Shown here piece by piece: positions 8,982 through 18,100 of a stretch of 64,000 nucleotides of DNA. Position numbers and translations under genes: made by a program. Source of the stretch: Promicromonospora iranensis (GTDB taxonomy: Bacteria; Actinomycetota; Actinomycetes; Actinomycetales; Cellulomonadaceae); NCBI RefSeq assembly GCF_028994775.1, contig NZ_JAJQMN010000018.1, positions 1 through 64,000 of the forward strand, given 5' to 3'. Positions within the stretch are counted from its first letter, which is position 1. Each line of letters starts with the position of its first letter. The notes under the pieces are model-generated. The model did not search any database. It saw nothing but the letters and a program-made list of their open reading frames with translations, and was not told where the DNA came from.

Positions 8982-10310
8982 GTGCTGAGCAGTACCCGAC
9001 CCACGCGGCGCACCGCCGCCCGCACCCTCCAGGCGACCGCAGGCGTCGCCGCCATCGCCCTCGCCCTCACCGCCTGCGGCGGGTCCGGCGACGCGGCCGA
9101 AGGCGGATCCGGCGACGACAGCCCCATCACGCTCAAGGTCGCCACGTTCAACAACTTCGGTTACACGGAGGAGGTGCTCGCCGAGTACAAGGAAGAGCAC
9201 CCGAACGTCACCGTCGAGCACGTCACGGCCGCCACCAGCGACGACGCTCGCGCCAACCTGACCACCAAGCTCGCCGCCGGTGGCGAGGGCCTGGCCGACA
9301 TCGAGGCCATCGAGGTCGACTGGCTGCCCGAGCTCATGCAGTACCCGGATCTGTTCACCGACCTGGCCGACCCCGAGCTCGACGGTCGCTGGGTGGACTG
9401 GAAGGTCGAGCAGGCCACCACGCTCGAGGGCAAGGTCCTCGGTTACGGCACCGACATCGGCCCCGAGGCCATCTGCTACCGCTCCGACCTGTTCGAGGAG
9501 GCCGGCCTGCCGACCGACCGCGAAGAGGTCGCCGAGCTGCTCGGTGGCGAGGACGCGACGTGGGAGGACTACTTCGCCGCGGGCCGTGAGTTCGTGAAGG
9601 AGTCCGACGCCGCCTGGTACGACAGCGTGGGCGGCACCTTCCAGGGCATGGTCAACCAGCTCCCCGCCGCCTTCGAGGACCCGGAGACGGGCGAGCCCAA
9701 GGACCTGGCGGACAACACCGAGGTCAAGGGCATCTACGACGAGATCGTTGCGTCGGTCGAGGACGACCTGTCGGCCGGCCTCGTGCAGTGGGAGGACGAC
9801 TGGAACGCGGCGTTCCAGCAGGATGCCTTCGCCACGATGCTCTGCCCGGCCTGGATGACCGGTGCGGTCGAGGAGCGCGCCGGTGGCGTCGAGGGCTGGG
9901 ACGTCGCCAACGTCTTCCCCGGTGGCGGCGGTAACTGGGGCGGCTCGTTCCTGACCGTCCCCGCCTCGGGCGAGAACACCGAGGCGGCCAAGGAGCTCGC
10001 CGCGTGGCTCACCGCCCCCGAGCAGCAGTCCCGGTTCTTCGAGTCGGCAGGCACGTTCCCGTCGCAGCTCGAGGCGCAGGACTCGGAGGCCGTGCAGTCC
10101 GCCACCAACGCGTACTTCAACGACGCACCGGTGGGCGAGATCTTCGCCACCCGCGCGCAGACGATCGAGGGCGCTCCCTTCAAGGGCGCGCACTACTTCG
10201 GCATCCGTGACGAGGTCACCAACGCGCTCAACCGTGTCGACGTCACGAAGTCGCAGGACGCCGACGAGGCCTGGGACGAGGCAGTGCAGAAGGCTTCGGC
10301 CCTCGGCTGA
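8982..10310 (+). CDS. Sugar ABC transporter substrate-binding lipoprotein 2 (CebE-like)
   Basis: A 442-residue solute-binding lipoprotein with lipobox LALTACGG and an acidic linker (GDAAEGGSGDD). GTG 8982 follows GGGAG. Long identical blocks are shared with the preceding gene, for example GTDIGPEAICYR, TFQGMVNQLPAAFEDP and WDVANVFPGGGGNWGG, which indicates a tandem duplication. It sits directly behind the paired operators and directly before the permeases, so it is likely the main binding protein of this importer. A large palindrome after its stop codon may limit read-through into the permease genes. Confidence 0.92.
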   Translation: MLSSTRPTRRTAARTLQATAGVAAIALALTACGGSGDAAEGGSGDDSPITLKVATFNNFGYTEEVLAEYKEEHPNVTVEHVTAATSDDARANLTTKLAAGGEGLADIEAIEVDWLPELMQYPDLFTDLADPELDGRWVDWKVEQATTLEGKVLGYGTDIGPEAICYRSDLFEEAGLPTDREEVAELLGGEDATWEDYFAAGREFVKESDAAWYDSVGGTFQGMVNQLPAAFEDPETGEPKDLADNTEVKGIYDEIVASVEDDLSAGLVQWEDDWNAAFQQDAFATMLCPAWMTGAVEERAGGVEGWDVANVFPGGGGNWGGSFLTVPASGENTEAAKELAAWLTAPEQQSRFFESAGTFPSQLEAQDSEAVQSATNAYFNDAPVGEIFATRAQTIEGAPFKGAHYFGIRDEVTNALNRVDVTKSQDADEAWDEAVQKASALG

Positions 10311-10351
10311 GCCTGAGCTGCGCCTGAGCCCTCTCAAGGGCTGACGTGATC

Positions 10352-10400
10352 CGGTGGTCGAGCGTGTCGAGACCTGAGGTCTCGACGCGCTCGACCACCG
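10352..10400. repeat. Palindromic pair of the 23-nt repeat, intergenic
   Basis: Two 23-nt arms (10352-10374 and 10378-10400) are inverted copies with one mismatch and a 3-nt loop. The core is TGGTCGAGC. There is no T-tract, so it is a repeat element more than a classical terminator. As RNA it could still stabilise the upstream binding-protein message or cause partial termination before the permeases. Confidence 0.85.
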
Positions 10401-10479
10401 ATTGCCGTCGCCCTCCGTTCCGGACTCGGCGACACACCGGAAGTGACCCTCACCCGACGATGACGCGGCGGAAGAAGAA

Positions 10480-11496
10480 ATGGCTGTCCTGACACCTCAA
10501 CGATCGGCACCGGAATCAGGTGCGCCCCAGCGCGAGTCGCGCAGAATCGGCTTCTCCCAGCGGCTCGGCCGGTGGGACGTGAAGCTCTCCCCGTACCTGT
10601 ACATCTCGCCGTTCTTCATCCTGTTCGCGGTGACCGGCCTGTTCCCGCTCGGCTACACCGCCTTCGTCTCGGTGCACGAGTGGAGCCTCCTGGGCGGGCA
10701 GGGCGACTTCGTCGGCCTGGAGAACTTCACGTTCGTGCTGGCCCAGCCCACCTTCTGGAAAGCCCTGGTCAACACGCTGTCGATCTTCGTGTTCTCCTCG
10801 GTGCCGCAGGTGGTCATCGCGATCATCATCGCCGCGCTGCTGGACCAGAACCTGCGGGCGGCGACCTTCTGGCGCATGGGTGTGCTGATCCCCTACGTGG
10901 TGGCGCCCGTCGCGGTGTCGATGATCTTCGGCCGGCTGTTCGCCGACCAGTACGGTCTGATCAACGCGATGCTCAACCTGGTCGGGCTGGACTCCATCGC
11001 CTGGCACGGGGACCGGATCGCCAGCCACGTCGCCATCGCCACGATGGTCAACTACCGCTGGATGGGCTACAACGCCCTGATCTTCCTGGCCGCGATGCAG
11101 GCCGTGCCACGTGACCTCTACGAGGCCGCCGTGATCGACGGCGCGGGCCGCGTGCGCCAGTTCTTCTCCATCACGGTGCCGCAGATCCGCTCCACCATCA
11201 TCTTCGTCGTCATCACCTCGACCATCGGCGGCCTGCAGATCTTCGACGAGGTCCGTATGTTCGACTCGATCGGGCTCGGCGGTCCGGACCAGAACTGGAT
11301 GACCACCGTCGTGTACATGTACGACCTCGCCTGGGGCGACCAGCACAGCCTCGGCCGGGCCTCCGCCGTCGCCTGGATGCTGTTCCTCCTGATCGTCGTG
11401 ATCGGCCTCGTGAACTTCCTGGTCACGCAGCGCATCTCGTCGAACGCGGCGGTCAAGAAGCCCAAGCGCAAGAGCACCACCGGAGGGAACGCATGA
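10480..11496 (+). CDS. Sugar ABC transporter permease (CebF/MalF-like)
   Basis: A 338-residue inner-membrane permease with about six transmembrane segments, the first at YLYISPFFILFAVTGLF. The cytoplasmic EAA loop, YEAAVIDGAGRVRQFFSITV, binds the shared ATPase. The ATG at 10480 follows GGAAGAAG. The stop overlaps the next start by ATGA, so translation is probably coupled. It pairs with the following permease as a heterodimeric channel for the sugar bound by the upstream lipoproteins. Confidence 0.93.
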   Translation: MAVLTPQRSAPESGAPQRESRRIGFSQRLGRWDVKLSPYLYISPFFILFAVTGLFPLGYTAFVSVHEWSLLGGQGDFVGLENFTFVLAQPTFWKALVNTLSIFVFSSVPQVVIAIIIAALLDQNLRAATFWRMGVLIPYVVAPVAVSMIFGRLFADQYGLINAMLNLVGLDSIAWHGDRIASHVAIATMVNYRWMGYNALIFLAAMQAVPRDLYEAAVIDGAGRVRQFFSITVPQIRSTIIFVVITSTIGGLQIFDEVRMFDSIGLGGPDQNWMTTVVYMYDLAWGDQHSLGRASAVAWMLFLLIVVIGLVNFLVTQRISSNAAVKKPKRKSTTGGNA

Positions 11497-12410
11497 GCTC
11501 CGTCGCTGTCACCGCCCAGACCGCTGGTGAGGGCGCCGCCAAGGTCGCCGCCCGCCGTCGGGCGAAAAGGTCCCGCGGGAGCACCAACCGCCGCGCGAGC
11601 TGGATCGTCTACGCGCTGCTCGGGATCACGCTGCTGATCTCGGTCTTCCCGCTCTACTTCACGCTGCTGCTCGGCTCGTCCGAGCCGATCGCGATCTCGC
11701 AGAACCCCGTGCCGCAGTGGCTGCCGGACCTGTCGCTGTTCACCCAGTTCCGGACCGTCATCGAGTCCACCCAGATCAACTTCTGGCTGGCCCTGACGAA
11801 CTCGCTGATCATCGCGGTGGTCGTCTCGGTGGCAGTCGTGCTGTTCTCGACGCTCGCCGGGTACTCGTTCGCGAAGCTCCGCTTCCGTGGCCGTGGGCCG
11901 CTGCTCGTGTTCGTCATCGCGACGATGGCGGTCCCGACCCAGCTCGGCGTGATCCCGATGTACATCCTCATGTCGGACCTCGGCTGGATCGGCAAGCTCG
12001 AGGCGGTCATCGTGCCGTCGCTCGTCGCCGCGTTCGGTGTCTTCTGGATGACGCAGTACCTGTCGGAGGCGCTGCCGTACGAGCTGATCGAGGCCGCCCG
12101 TGTGGACGGCGCGTCGATGATCCGCACGTTCTGGAGCATCGCGCTGCCCGCCGCACGCCCCGCGGCGGCCATGCTGGGCCTGTTCACGTTCGTCCAGCAG
12201 TGGACCAACTTCTTCTGGCCCTCGATCGTGCTCAGCTCGTCGAATCCGACCCTACCGATCGTCGTGAAGTCCCTGCAGGCGAACTACTTCGTCGACTACT
12301 CGCTGGTCATGGGCGGTGTGTTCCTCGTGACGCTCCCGCTGCTGGTGATCTTCGCCGTCGTCGGCAAGCAGCTCGTCGCGGGCATCATGCAGGGAGCTGT
12401 GAAGGGATGA
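11493..12410 (+). CDS. Sugar ABC transporter permease (CebG/MalG-like)
   Basis: A 305-residue permease with a basic N-terminus (AARRRAKRSRGSTNRR) and about six membrane segments. Its EAA motif is IEAARVDGASMIRTFWSIAL. It starts within the preceding stop (ATGA at 11493) and its own stop overlaps the beta-glucosidase start (ATGA at 12407). That tight packing makes permease, permease, glucosidase and repressor one translational unit. Confidence 0.93.
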   Translation: MSSVAVTAQTAGEGAAKVAARRRAKRSRGSTNRRASWIVYALLGITLLISVFPLYFTLLLGSSEPIAISQNPVPQWLPDLSLFTQFRTVIESTQINFWLALTNSLIIAVVVSVAVVLFSTLAGYSFAKLRFRGRGPLLVFVIATMAVPTQLGVIPMYILMSDLGWIGKLEAVIVPSLVAAFGVFWMTQYLSEALPYELIEAARVDGASMIRTFWSIALPAARPAAAMLGLFTFVQQWTNFFWPSIVLSSSNPTLPIVVKSLQANYFVDYSLVMGGVFLVTLPLLVIFAVVGKQLVAGIMQGAVKG

Positions 12411-14005
12411 CTTCCGAGATGACACTCAACGTCAAGACCACCGCGGAGGCACGGCGCGTGCCCGCACCGGGCATCGCCCTGCCGTACACGCCCACCGCAC
12501 CCCGCACGGAGCGGACGGCCAACACCACCGGCACCGTCAGCTTCCCGGACGGGTTCCTGTGGGGCGCGGCCACCGCCGCCTACCAGGTCGAGGGCGCCGC
12601 CCACGAGGACGGCCGCGAGGACTCCATCTGGGACGTGTTCGCGAAGGTCCCGGGCGCCGTGCTCGGCCAGGAGGACGGCGAGGTCGCGTGCGACCAGTAC
12701 CACCGCTTCCCCGCCGACGTCGCGCTCATGAAGGACCTCGGCATCAAGGCCTACCGGTTCTCGACGTCGTGGTCCCGCGTGGTGCCCGGCGGGCGCGAGG
12801 TGAACCCGGCCGGTGTCGCGTACTACGACCGGCTCGTGGACGAGCTGCTCGGTGCCGGCATCCTGCCGTGGCTCACGCTCTACCACTGGGACCTGCCGCA
12901 GGCCATCGAGGCCGCGTCGAACGGCTGGGTGAACCGCGACACCGCGTACCGGTTCCGGGACTACGCCGTGACCATGCACGAGGCGATCGGCGACCGCGTC
13001 GACGTGTGGACCACGCTCAACGAGCCGTGGTGCGCAGCCTTCCTCGGCTACACGGGCGGTCAGCACGCGCCGGGCCGGCAGTCCCGCGAGGACGGTCTCG
13101 CGGCCGCGCACCACCTCATGCTGGGCCACGGCCTGGCCGTGGAGGCACTGCGGGAGCGGGCACCCGAGGCGAATCTCGGCATCACGCTCAACTTCGAGAT
13201 CGAGGACCCGCTGAACCCGGACGACCCCGCCGACGTCGACGCCGCGCGCCGACTCGACGGCGGGTTCAACCGCATCTTCGCGGACCCGATCCTGCGCGGT
13301 GCCTACCCCGAGGACGTGCTGGAGGACGTGCGCGAGTACGGCCTCGAGCGGCACATCCAGGAGGGCGACCTCGAGATCATCTCGACGCCCATCGACTCGC
13401 TCGGCGTGAACTACTACCACGGCAATGCCGTGTCGGCGACGCCGCCCGAGCGGTCGCTGGACGGCGGCGCCCCGGTCTCCCGCCCGTCGTCCTCCCCGTT
13501 CCCGGCCGGCGACGGCGCGTACACGCACCCGCGTGGACTGCCGATCACCGACCAGAACTGGGAGGTCCAGCCCGAGGGCCTGACCAGGCTTCTCCTGCGG
13601 CTGCAGCGCGACTACACCGGGCCGCGCGGCATCGCGCTGTACGTGACGGAGAACGGCAGCGCCTACGACGACGTCGTCGGGCCGGACGGGTTCGTGGACG
13701 ACCAGAACCGGCTCGAGTTCATCGACGTGCACCTGCGCGCCATCAGGGACGCGATCGACGAGGGCGCCGACGTGCGCGGCTACTTCGGCTGGTCGCTGCT
13801 CGACAACTACGAGTGGGCGTGGGGCTACGGCAAGCGCTTCGGGCTCGTGCGTGTCGACTACGAGACGCAGGAACGCACGGTCAAGGCGTCCGGCCGCTGG
13901 TACGGTCAGGTCGCGCGGGCCAATGCCGTTCCGGAGCGAACTGTGACGCCCGCATCGCACGGAGACGACGACAACGGCGGAGACAAGGCGGTTCCCCAGG
14001 CGTGA
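12407..14005 (+). CDS. GH1 family beta-glucosidase, cytosolic
   Basis: A 532-residue glycoside hydrolase family 1 enzyme. It has the acid/base motif TLNEPW (Glu206) and nucleophile motif YVTENGSA (Glu415), plus GFLWGAATAAYQVEGA near residue 50 and WSLLDNYEWAWGY near the C-terminus. It lacks a signal peptide, so it should hydrolyse imported cellobiose or short oligosaccharides inside the cell. An N-terminal extension of about 45 residues precedes the barrel. The start overlaps the permease stop, and the stop overlaps the repressor start (GTGA at 14002). BglC in the Streptomyces ceb operon is the closest known parallel. Confidence 0.95.
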   Translation: MTSEMTLNVKTTAEARRVPAPGIALPYTPTAPRTERTANTTGTVSFPDGFLWGAATAAYQVEGAAHEDGREDSIWDVFAKVPGAVLGQEDGEVACDQYHRFPADVALMKDLGIKAYRFSTSWSRVVPGGREVNPAGVAYYDRLVDELLGAGILPWLTLYHWDLPQAIEAASNGWVNRDTAYRFRDYAVTMHEAIGDRVDVWTTLNEPWCAAFLGYTGGQHAPGRQSREDGLAAAHHLMLGHGLAVEALRERAPEANLGITLNFEIEDPLNPDDPADVDAARRLDGGFNRIFADPILRGAYPEDVLEDVREYGLERHIQEGDLEIISTPIDSLGVNYYHGNAVSATPPERSLDGGAPVSRPSSSPFPAGDGAYTHPRGLPITDQNWEVQPEGLTRLLLRLQRDYTGPRGIALYVTENGSAYDDVVGPDGFVDDQNRLEFIDVHLRAIRDAIDEGADVRGYFGWSLLDNYEWAWGYGKRFGLVRVDYETQERTVKASGRWYGQVARANAVPERTVTPASHGDDDNGGDKAVPQA

Positions 14006-15027
14006 CCATCTCAGGCCCACCCACTCTGGACGACGTGGCCCAGGCGGCCGGGGTTTCCCGGTCGACCGCGTCGCGCGCCATCAACGGTGGCCTGCGAGTC
14101 TCACCCGAGGCGCAGGCGGCGGTGGACGACGCCGTCGCCCGCCTCGGGTACGCACCGAACCGCGCCGCCAGGTCGCTCGTGACCCGGCGGACCGACTCGA
14201 TAGCCCTCGTGGTTCCCGAGCCGGACCAGCGCATCCTCACCGACCCGTTCCTCAGCGGCACCCTCGCGGGGGTGAGCGAGGGACTGGCCGGGACGGACCT
14301 GCAGCTCGTGCTGCTGCTCGCCCGTCCGGGCGAGCAGCGCGGGCGGGTCGGCCGCTACCTGCGCAGCGGCCACGTGGACGGCGTCATCGTGGCGTCGCAC
14401 CACCGGGGCGACCATCTCGAGACGGAGCTCGGGCCGGCCATGCTGCCCGCCGTCTTCGTGGGGCGCCTGTTCGAGCCCGACCCGATGTTCTCCCGTGGCC
14501 TGCGCTACGTCGACGTCGACAACGTCACGGGCGGGCGCATCGCCACCCAGCGGATGATCGACCGCGGACGCCGTCGTATCGGCACCATCACCGGGCCGCT
14601 CGACATGCCGGCCGGGGTGGACCGGATGATCGGGTGGCGCGATGCCCTCCGTGACGCCGGCCTGCCCGACGATGCCGTCGTCGAGGGTGACTTCACCGTG
14701 GCCGGGGCAGCCGTCGCCGCGGCGCGGCTGCTGGACCAGCACCCGGACCTGGACGGGATCTTCGCCGCGTCCGACCTCATGGCGGAGGCCACCCTGCGTG
14801 TGCTCGCCGACCGCGGCCGGTCGGTGCCCGGCGACGTCTCGGTGGTCGGGTTCGACGACCTCGGCATCGCCGAGACCACGTCGCCCCGGCTGACCACCGT
14901 GCACAACCCGGTGGTGCAGATGGTCGGCGCGGCGACGAGCATGCTCGTGGACCTCGTCGCAGGACGGCCGGTGCGTGACGAGCGCCGGATCTTCGCCCCG
15001 CGCCTGGTCGAGGGCGAATCGGCCTGA
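14002..15027 (+). CDS. LacI-family repressor, CebR-like
   Basis: A 341-residue regulator with an N-terminal HTH (LDDVAQAAGVSRSTASRAIN, about residues 9-28), a hinge helix and a periplasmic-binding-protein-like effector domain (for example DGIFAASDLMAE, VVGFDDLGIAE). It is the last gene of the sugar operon and likely represses it through the palindromes at 8855-8895, being released by an imported sugar, as CebR is by cellobiose. The GTG start overlaps the glucosidase stop by 4 nt, so repressor synthesis follows operon expression and gives negative feedback. Confidence 0.9.
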   Translation: MTISGPPTLDDVAQAAGVSRSTASRAINGGLRVSPEAQAAVDDAVARLGYAPNRAARSLVTRRTDSIALVVPEPDQRILTDPFLSGTLAGVSEGLAGTDLQLVLLLARPGEQRGRVGRYLRSGHVDGVIVASHHRGDHLETELGPAMLPAVFVGRLFEPDPMFSRGLRYVDVDNVTGGRIATQRMIDRGRRRIGTITGPLDMPAGVDRMIGWRDALRDAGLPDDAVVEGDFTVAGAAVAAARLLDQHPDLDGIFAASDLMAEATLRVLADRGRSVPGDVSVVGFDDLGIAETTSPRLTTVHNPVVQMVGAATSMLVDLVAGRPVRDERRIFAPRLVEGESA

Positions 15028-15038
15028 CCTGACCACCT

Positions 15039-15101
15039 CGTTGAGTGCTGGCTATTTGTTGCTTCCGACGCCTTTCGACAACAGATAGCCAGCACTCAAC
15101 G
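15039..15101. terminator. Long palindrome between convergent lacI and putA
   Basis: Arms at 15039-15061 and 15079-15101 pair over 23 bp with one mismatch and a 17-nt loop. The sequence (core GAGTGCTGGCTAT) is much richer in A/T than its surroundings. It sits between two convergent stop codons 81 bp apart and probably works as a bidirectional terminator. It may also be a dispersed palindromic repeat. Confidence 0.65.
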
Positions 15102-15108
15102 GAGTGGG

Positions 15109-18100
15109 TCAGGCGGTGCGCTGGTGGCCGTAGCGGTGCATGGTGCGGCTCACGGCCTGCTCACGCAGCATCGTGAGCAGCTCGCGCCGTCCGCTCGCCA
15201 GCACCGGGGCATCGAGCACCGTCACCGTGCCGAGACGGCTCGCCGCGGCCTCGCGCAGACCCTGCGCCGTACCCACCACGCGGATCCGGCCGGTCACCTT
15301 GCCGTCGGCGACGGCCTCGGCGAACGCCTCGTCCGTCATCTGCCGCTGCCCGACGACGGTCGCCGGCACGTCAGCACGCGCGGCCGCTGCCAGCACGCGC
15401 TGCACCTCGATGTCCGGGGCGTCGACGCCCACGCGCACGGTGATGCCGGGGACGGGCCGGTAGCGGAACACGTTCGACTCGACGCCGAGCGCCGACGGGT
15501 CGTGCTCGGTACCGAACTCAGTGACCCAGGCACGGTCGTCGTCGGCCCGGGCCCAGGCGAGCCAGCCGGACGGGTCCGCCGTGCGCGACGGCACGTCGGG
15601 CGCGTCCTCCCACCGGCCGAGCTGCGCGACGTAGTTGGGTCCGCCCGCCTTGGCGCCCGGACCCACCGACGAGGCCTTCCAGCCGCCGAACGACTGGCGC
15701 TGCACGATGGCACCGGTGATGTGCCGGTTCACGTAGGCGTTGCCGACCTCCACCCGGTCGAGCCAACGCTCCACCTCGGTGTCGTCCAGGGAGTGGATGC
15801 CGCCCGTGAGGCCGAACGACACGGCGTTCTGCAGCGCGATCGCCTCGTCCAGGGTGCGGGCCGTCATGATGCCCAGCACCGGGCCGAAGCACTCGGTGAG
15901 GTGGAAGAACGAGCCGGGACGGACGCCGTCGCGCACACCGGGGGTCCAGAGCCGGCCGTGGCCCAGACCGGCCGCCCGCGCCACGCCGTCCATCCGGCGC
16001 GGCCGCACGAGCCAGGTCTCGCCGGGTTCCAGCGTGGTCAGCGCACGCAACAGCTTGCCCTGGGCCGGCTCCGTGAGCGGCCCCATCACGGTCGCCAGGT
16101 CCGTCGCGGGCCCGACGGCGAGCGACGCCACCGCGTCGACCAGCTGGCGGCGGAACCGCTCACCGGTCGCCGTGCGCGGGTCGCCGACGGAACCGACGAG
16201 GATCACGAGCGACGCGGCCGAGCACTTCTGCCCCGCGTGCCCGAACGCGGAACGCACCACGTCCGCGACGGCCAGGTCGAGGTCGGCCGAGGGGGTCACG
16301 ACCAGGGCGTTCTTGCCCGAGGTCTCGGCGAGCACCGGGAGCTCCGGCCGCCACGACGCGAACATCTCGGCGGTCTCGATGGCACCCGTCAGGATCACGC
16401 GGGACACGTCGTCGTGTGTCACGAGCCGACGGCCGAGGTCGCCGTCGGGCACGCGGACGAACTGGGCGACGTCGCGAGCGAGCGCCGAGTCGAGCCCGAT
16501 CTCCGGGGCCACCTCGTCGAGCGCCGCGTGCACCGCCTCGACGGCGATCTCCAGGCAGCGCGGCGTGGGCGGGGCGGGCTTCGCGATCACCGCGGAGCCG
16601 GACGCGAGGCCCGCGAGCACACCGCCGATGGGGATGGCGACGGGGAAGTTCCACGGCGGGGTGACCAGGGTGACGCCGTCGGGCGTGAAGCGGGCACCGG
16701 GCCAGGCCTCCGACGTCGGGTCGAGAGCCTCGGCGGCCTGCGCGTAGTAGGCGGCGAAGTCCACCGCCTCGCTGACCTCGGGGTCCGCCTCCGCGACGGT
16801 CTTGCCCGCCTCGTGCACCATGGCCGCGACGAGGTCGGTCCGTGCGGCCTCGAGGTGCTTGGCCGCCGCGCGGAGCACGCGGCCCCGATCCGGCGCCGAC
16901 ACCTTGGACCAGGCGGTCCCCGCACGGCGGGCGAGCGCCACGACGTCGTCCACCTGGGCGGACGTCGCCAGCGGCTCCGCGAGCGCCGGGACGTACCCGG
17001 AGAGCGCGCCGGTGACCTGCTGCGCCCACTCACGGTGAGCGGCGACGGCGGGGTCCGTGTCGGCGGCGTTGCGGAACGGCCCCGTCAGCGGCTGCGGCGC
17101 GGGTCGCGGACGGCGGCGCGGGGTGACGTCGTCGGGCGTGTAGTGCACGCCGTGGGTGACCGACGCCCGGAAGGCCGCCTCCTGACGGTCCATGGGCGAG
17201 CCGCCGGTGGTCGAGCCTTCCCCGTTGGTCGAGCTTGTCGAGACCCCGGCGGGCTCAACCTGCGAAGGAGCGAACGCCGCGTGCAGGAAGTTCTGCTCCG
17301 CCGCGTTCTCCTCGAGGCGACGCACCAGGTACGAGATCGCCACGTCGAAGTCCTCGTCGCGGACCACAGGGGTGTACAGCACCACTCGGCCGTGGTCCTT
17401 GGCGACCTCGTCGCGGACCGCCGCGGCCTCGGTGGGCGCCATGCCCTGCAGCATCTCGATGTCGAGCGCCTCGGACACGCCGCGCGCGCGGCCGAGCAGG
17501 ATCGCGAGCGCCACGTGGAACAGGTTGTGCGATGCCGCGCCGATGCGGACCGCGTGCGCGCGGCCCGGACGCAGGGCGTGGTCGAGCATGCGGACGTAGT
17601 TGGCGTCGACGTCGGGCTTGGTCGGGTACGGCGCCTGGGGCCAGTCGTGCAGGGCGGCCTCGACGTGCTCCATGGCGAGGTTGGCGCCCTTCACGATGCG
17701 CACCTTGATGCGCGCGCCGCCGTCCGCCACACGCTGCGTCGCGAACTCGGTGAGGCCGTCCAGCGCTCCCAGACCGTCCGGGAGGTAGGCCTGCAGCACG
17801 ATGCCGGCCTCCAGGTCGCGGAACTCGTCGCGGCCCAGGATCTCGGTGAAGACCTCGGTCGTCAGTGCGAGATCGCGATACTCCTCCATGTCGAGGTTGA
17901 GGAAGACGCCGTGGTCACGGGCGGCCCGGTAGAGCGGCAGCAGCCGCTCGACGACGCGGTCCCGGGACCCCTCGAGGTCCCACGTGACGAGCTGGGCGGC
18001 GACGCTGGACACCTTGACCGACACGTAGTCGACGTCGGGGCGCTCCACCAGCGCGATGGTGCGGGCCAGCCGGGCTGCCGCCTCCTCCTCACCGAGGACC

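Noticed and set aside
12559-14001. Alternative open frame through the beta-glucosidase that joins the LacI frame
   Set aside because: The part before 14002 is low-complexity Arg/Gly sequence; the LacI start at 14002 is fixed by its HTH and the GTGA overlap.
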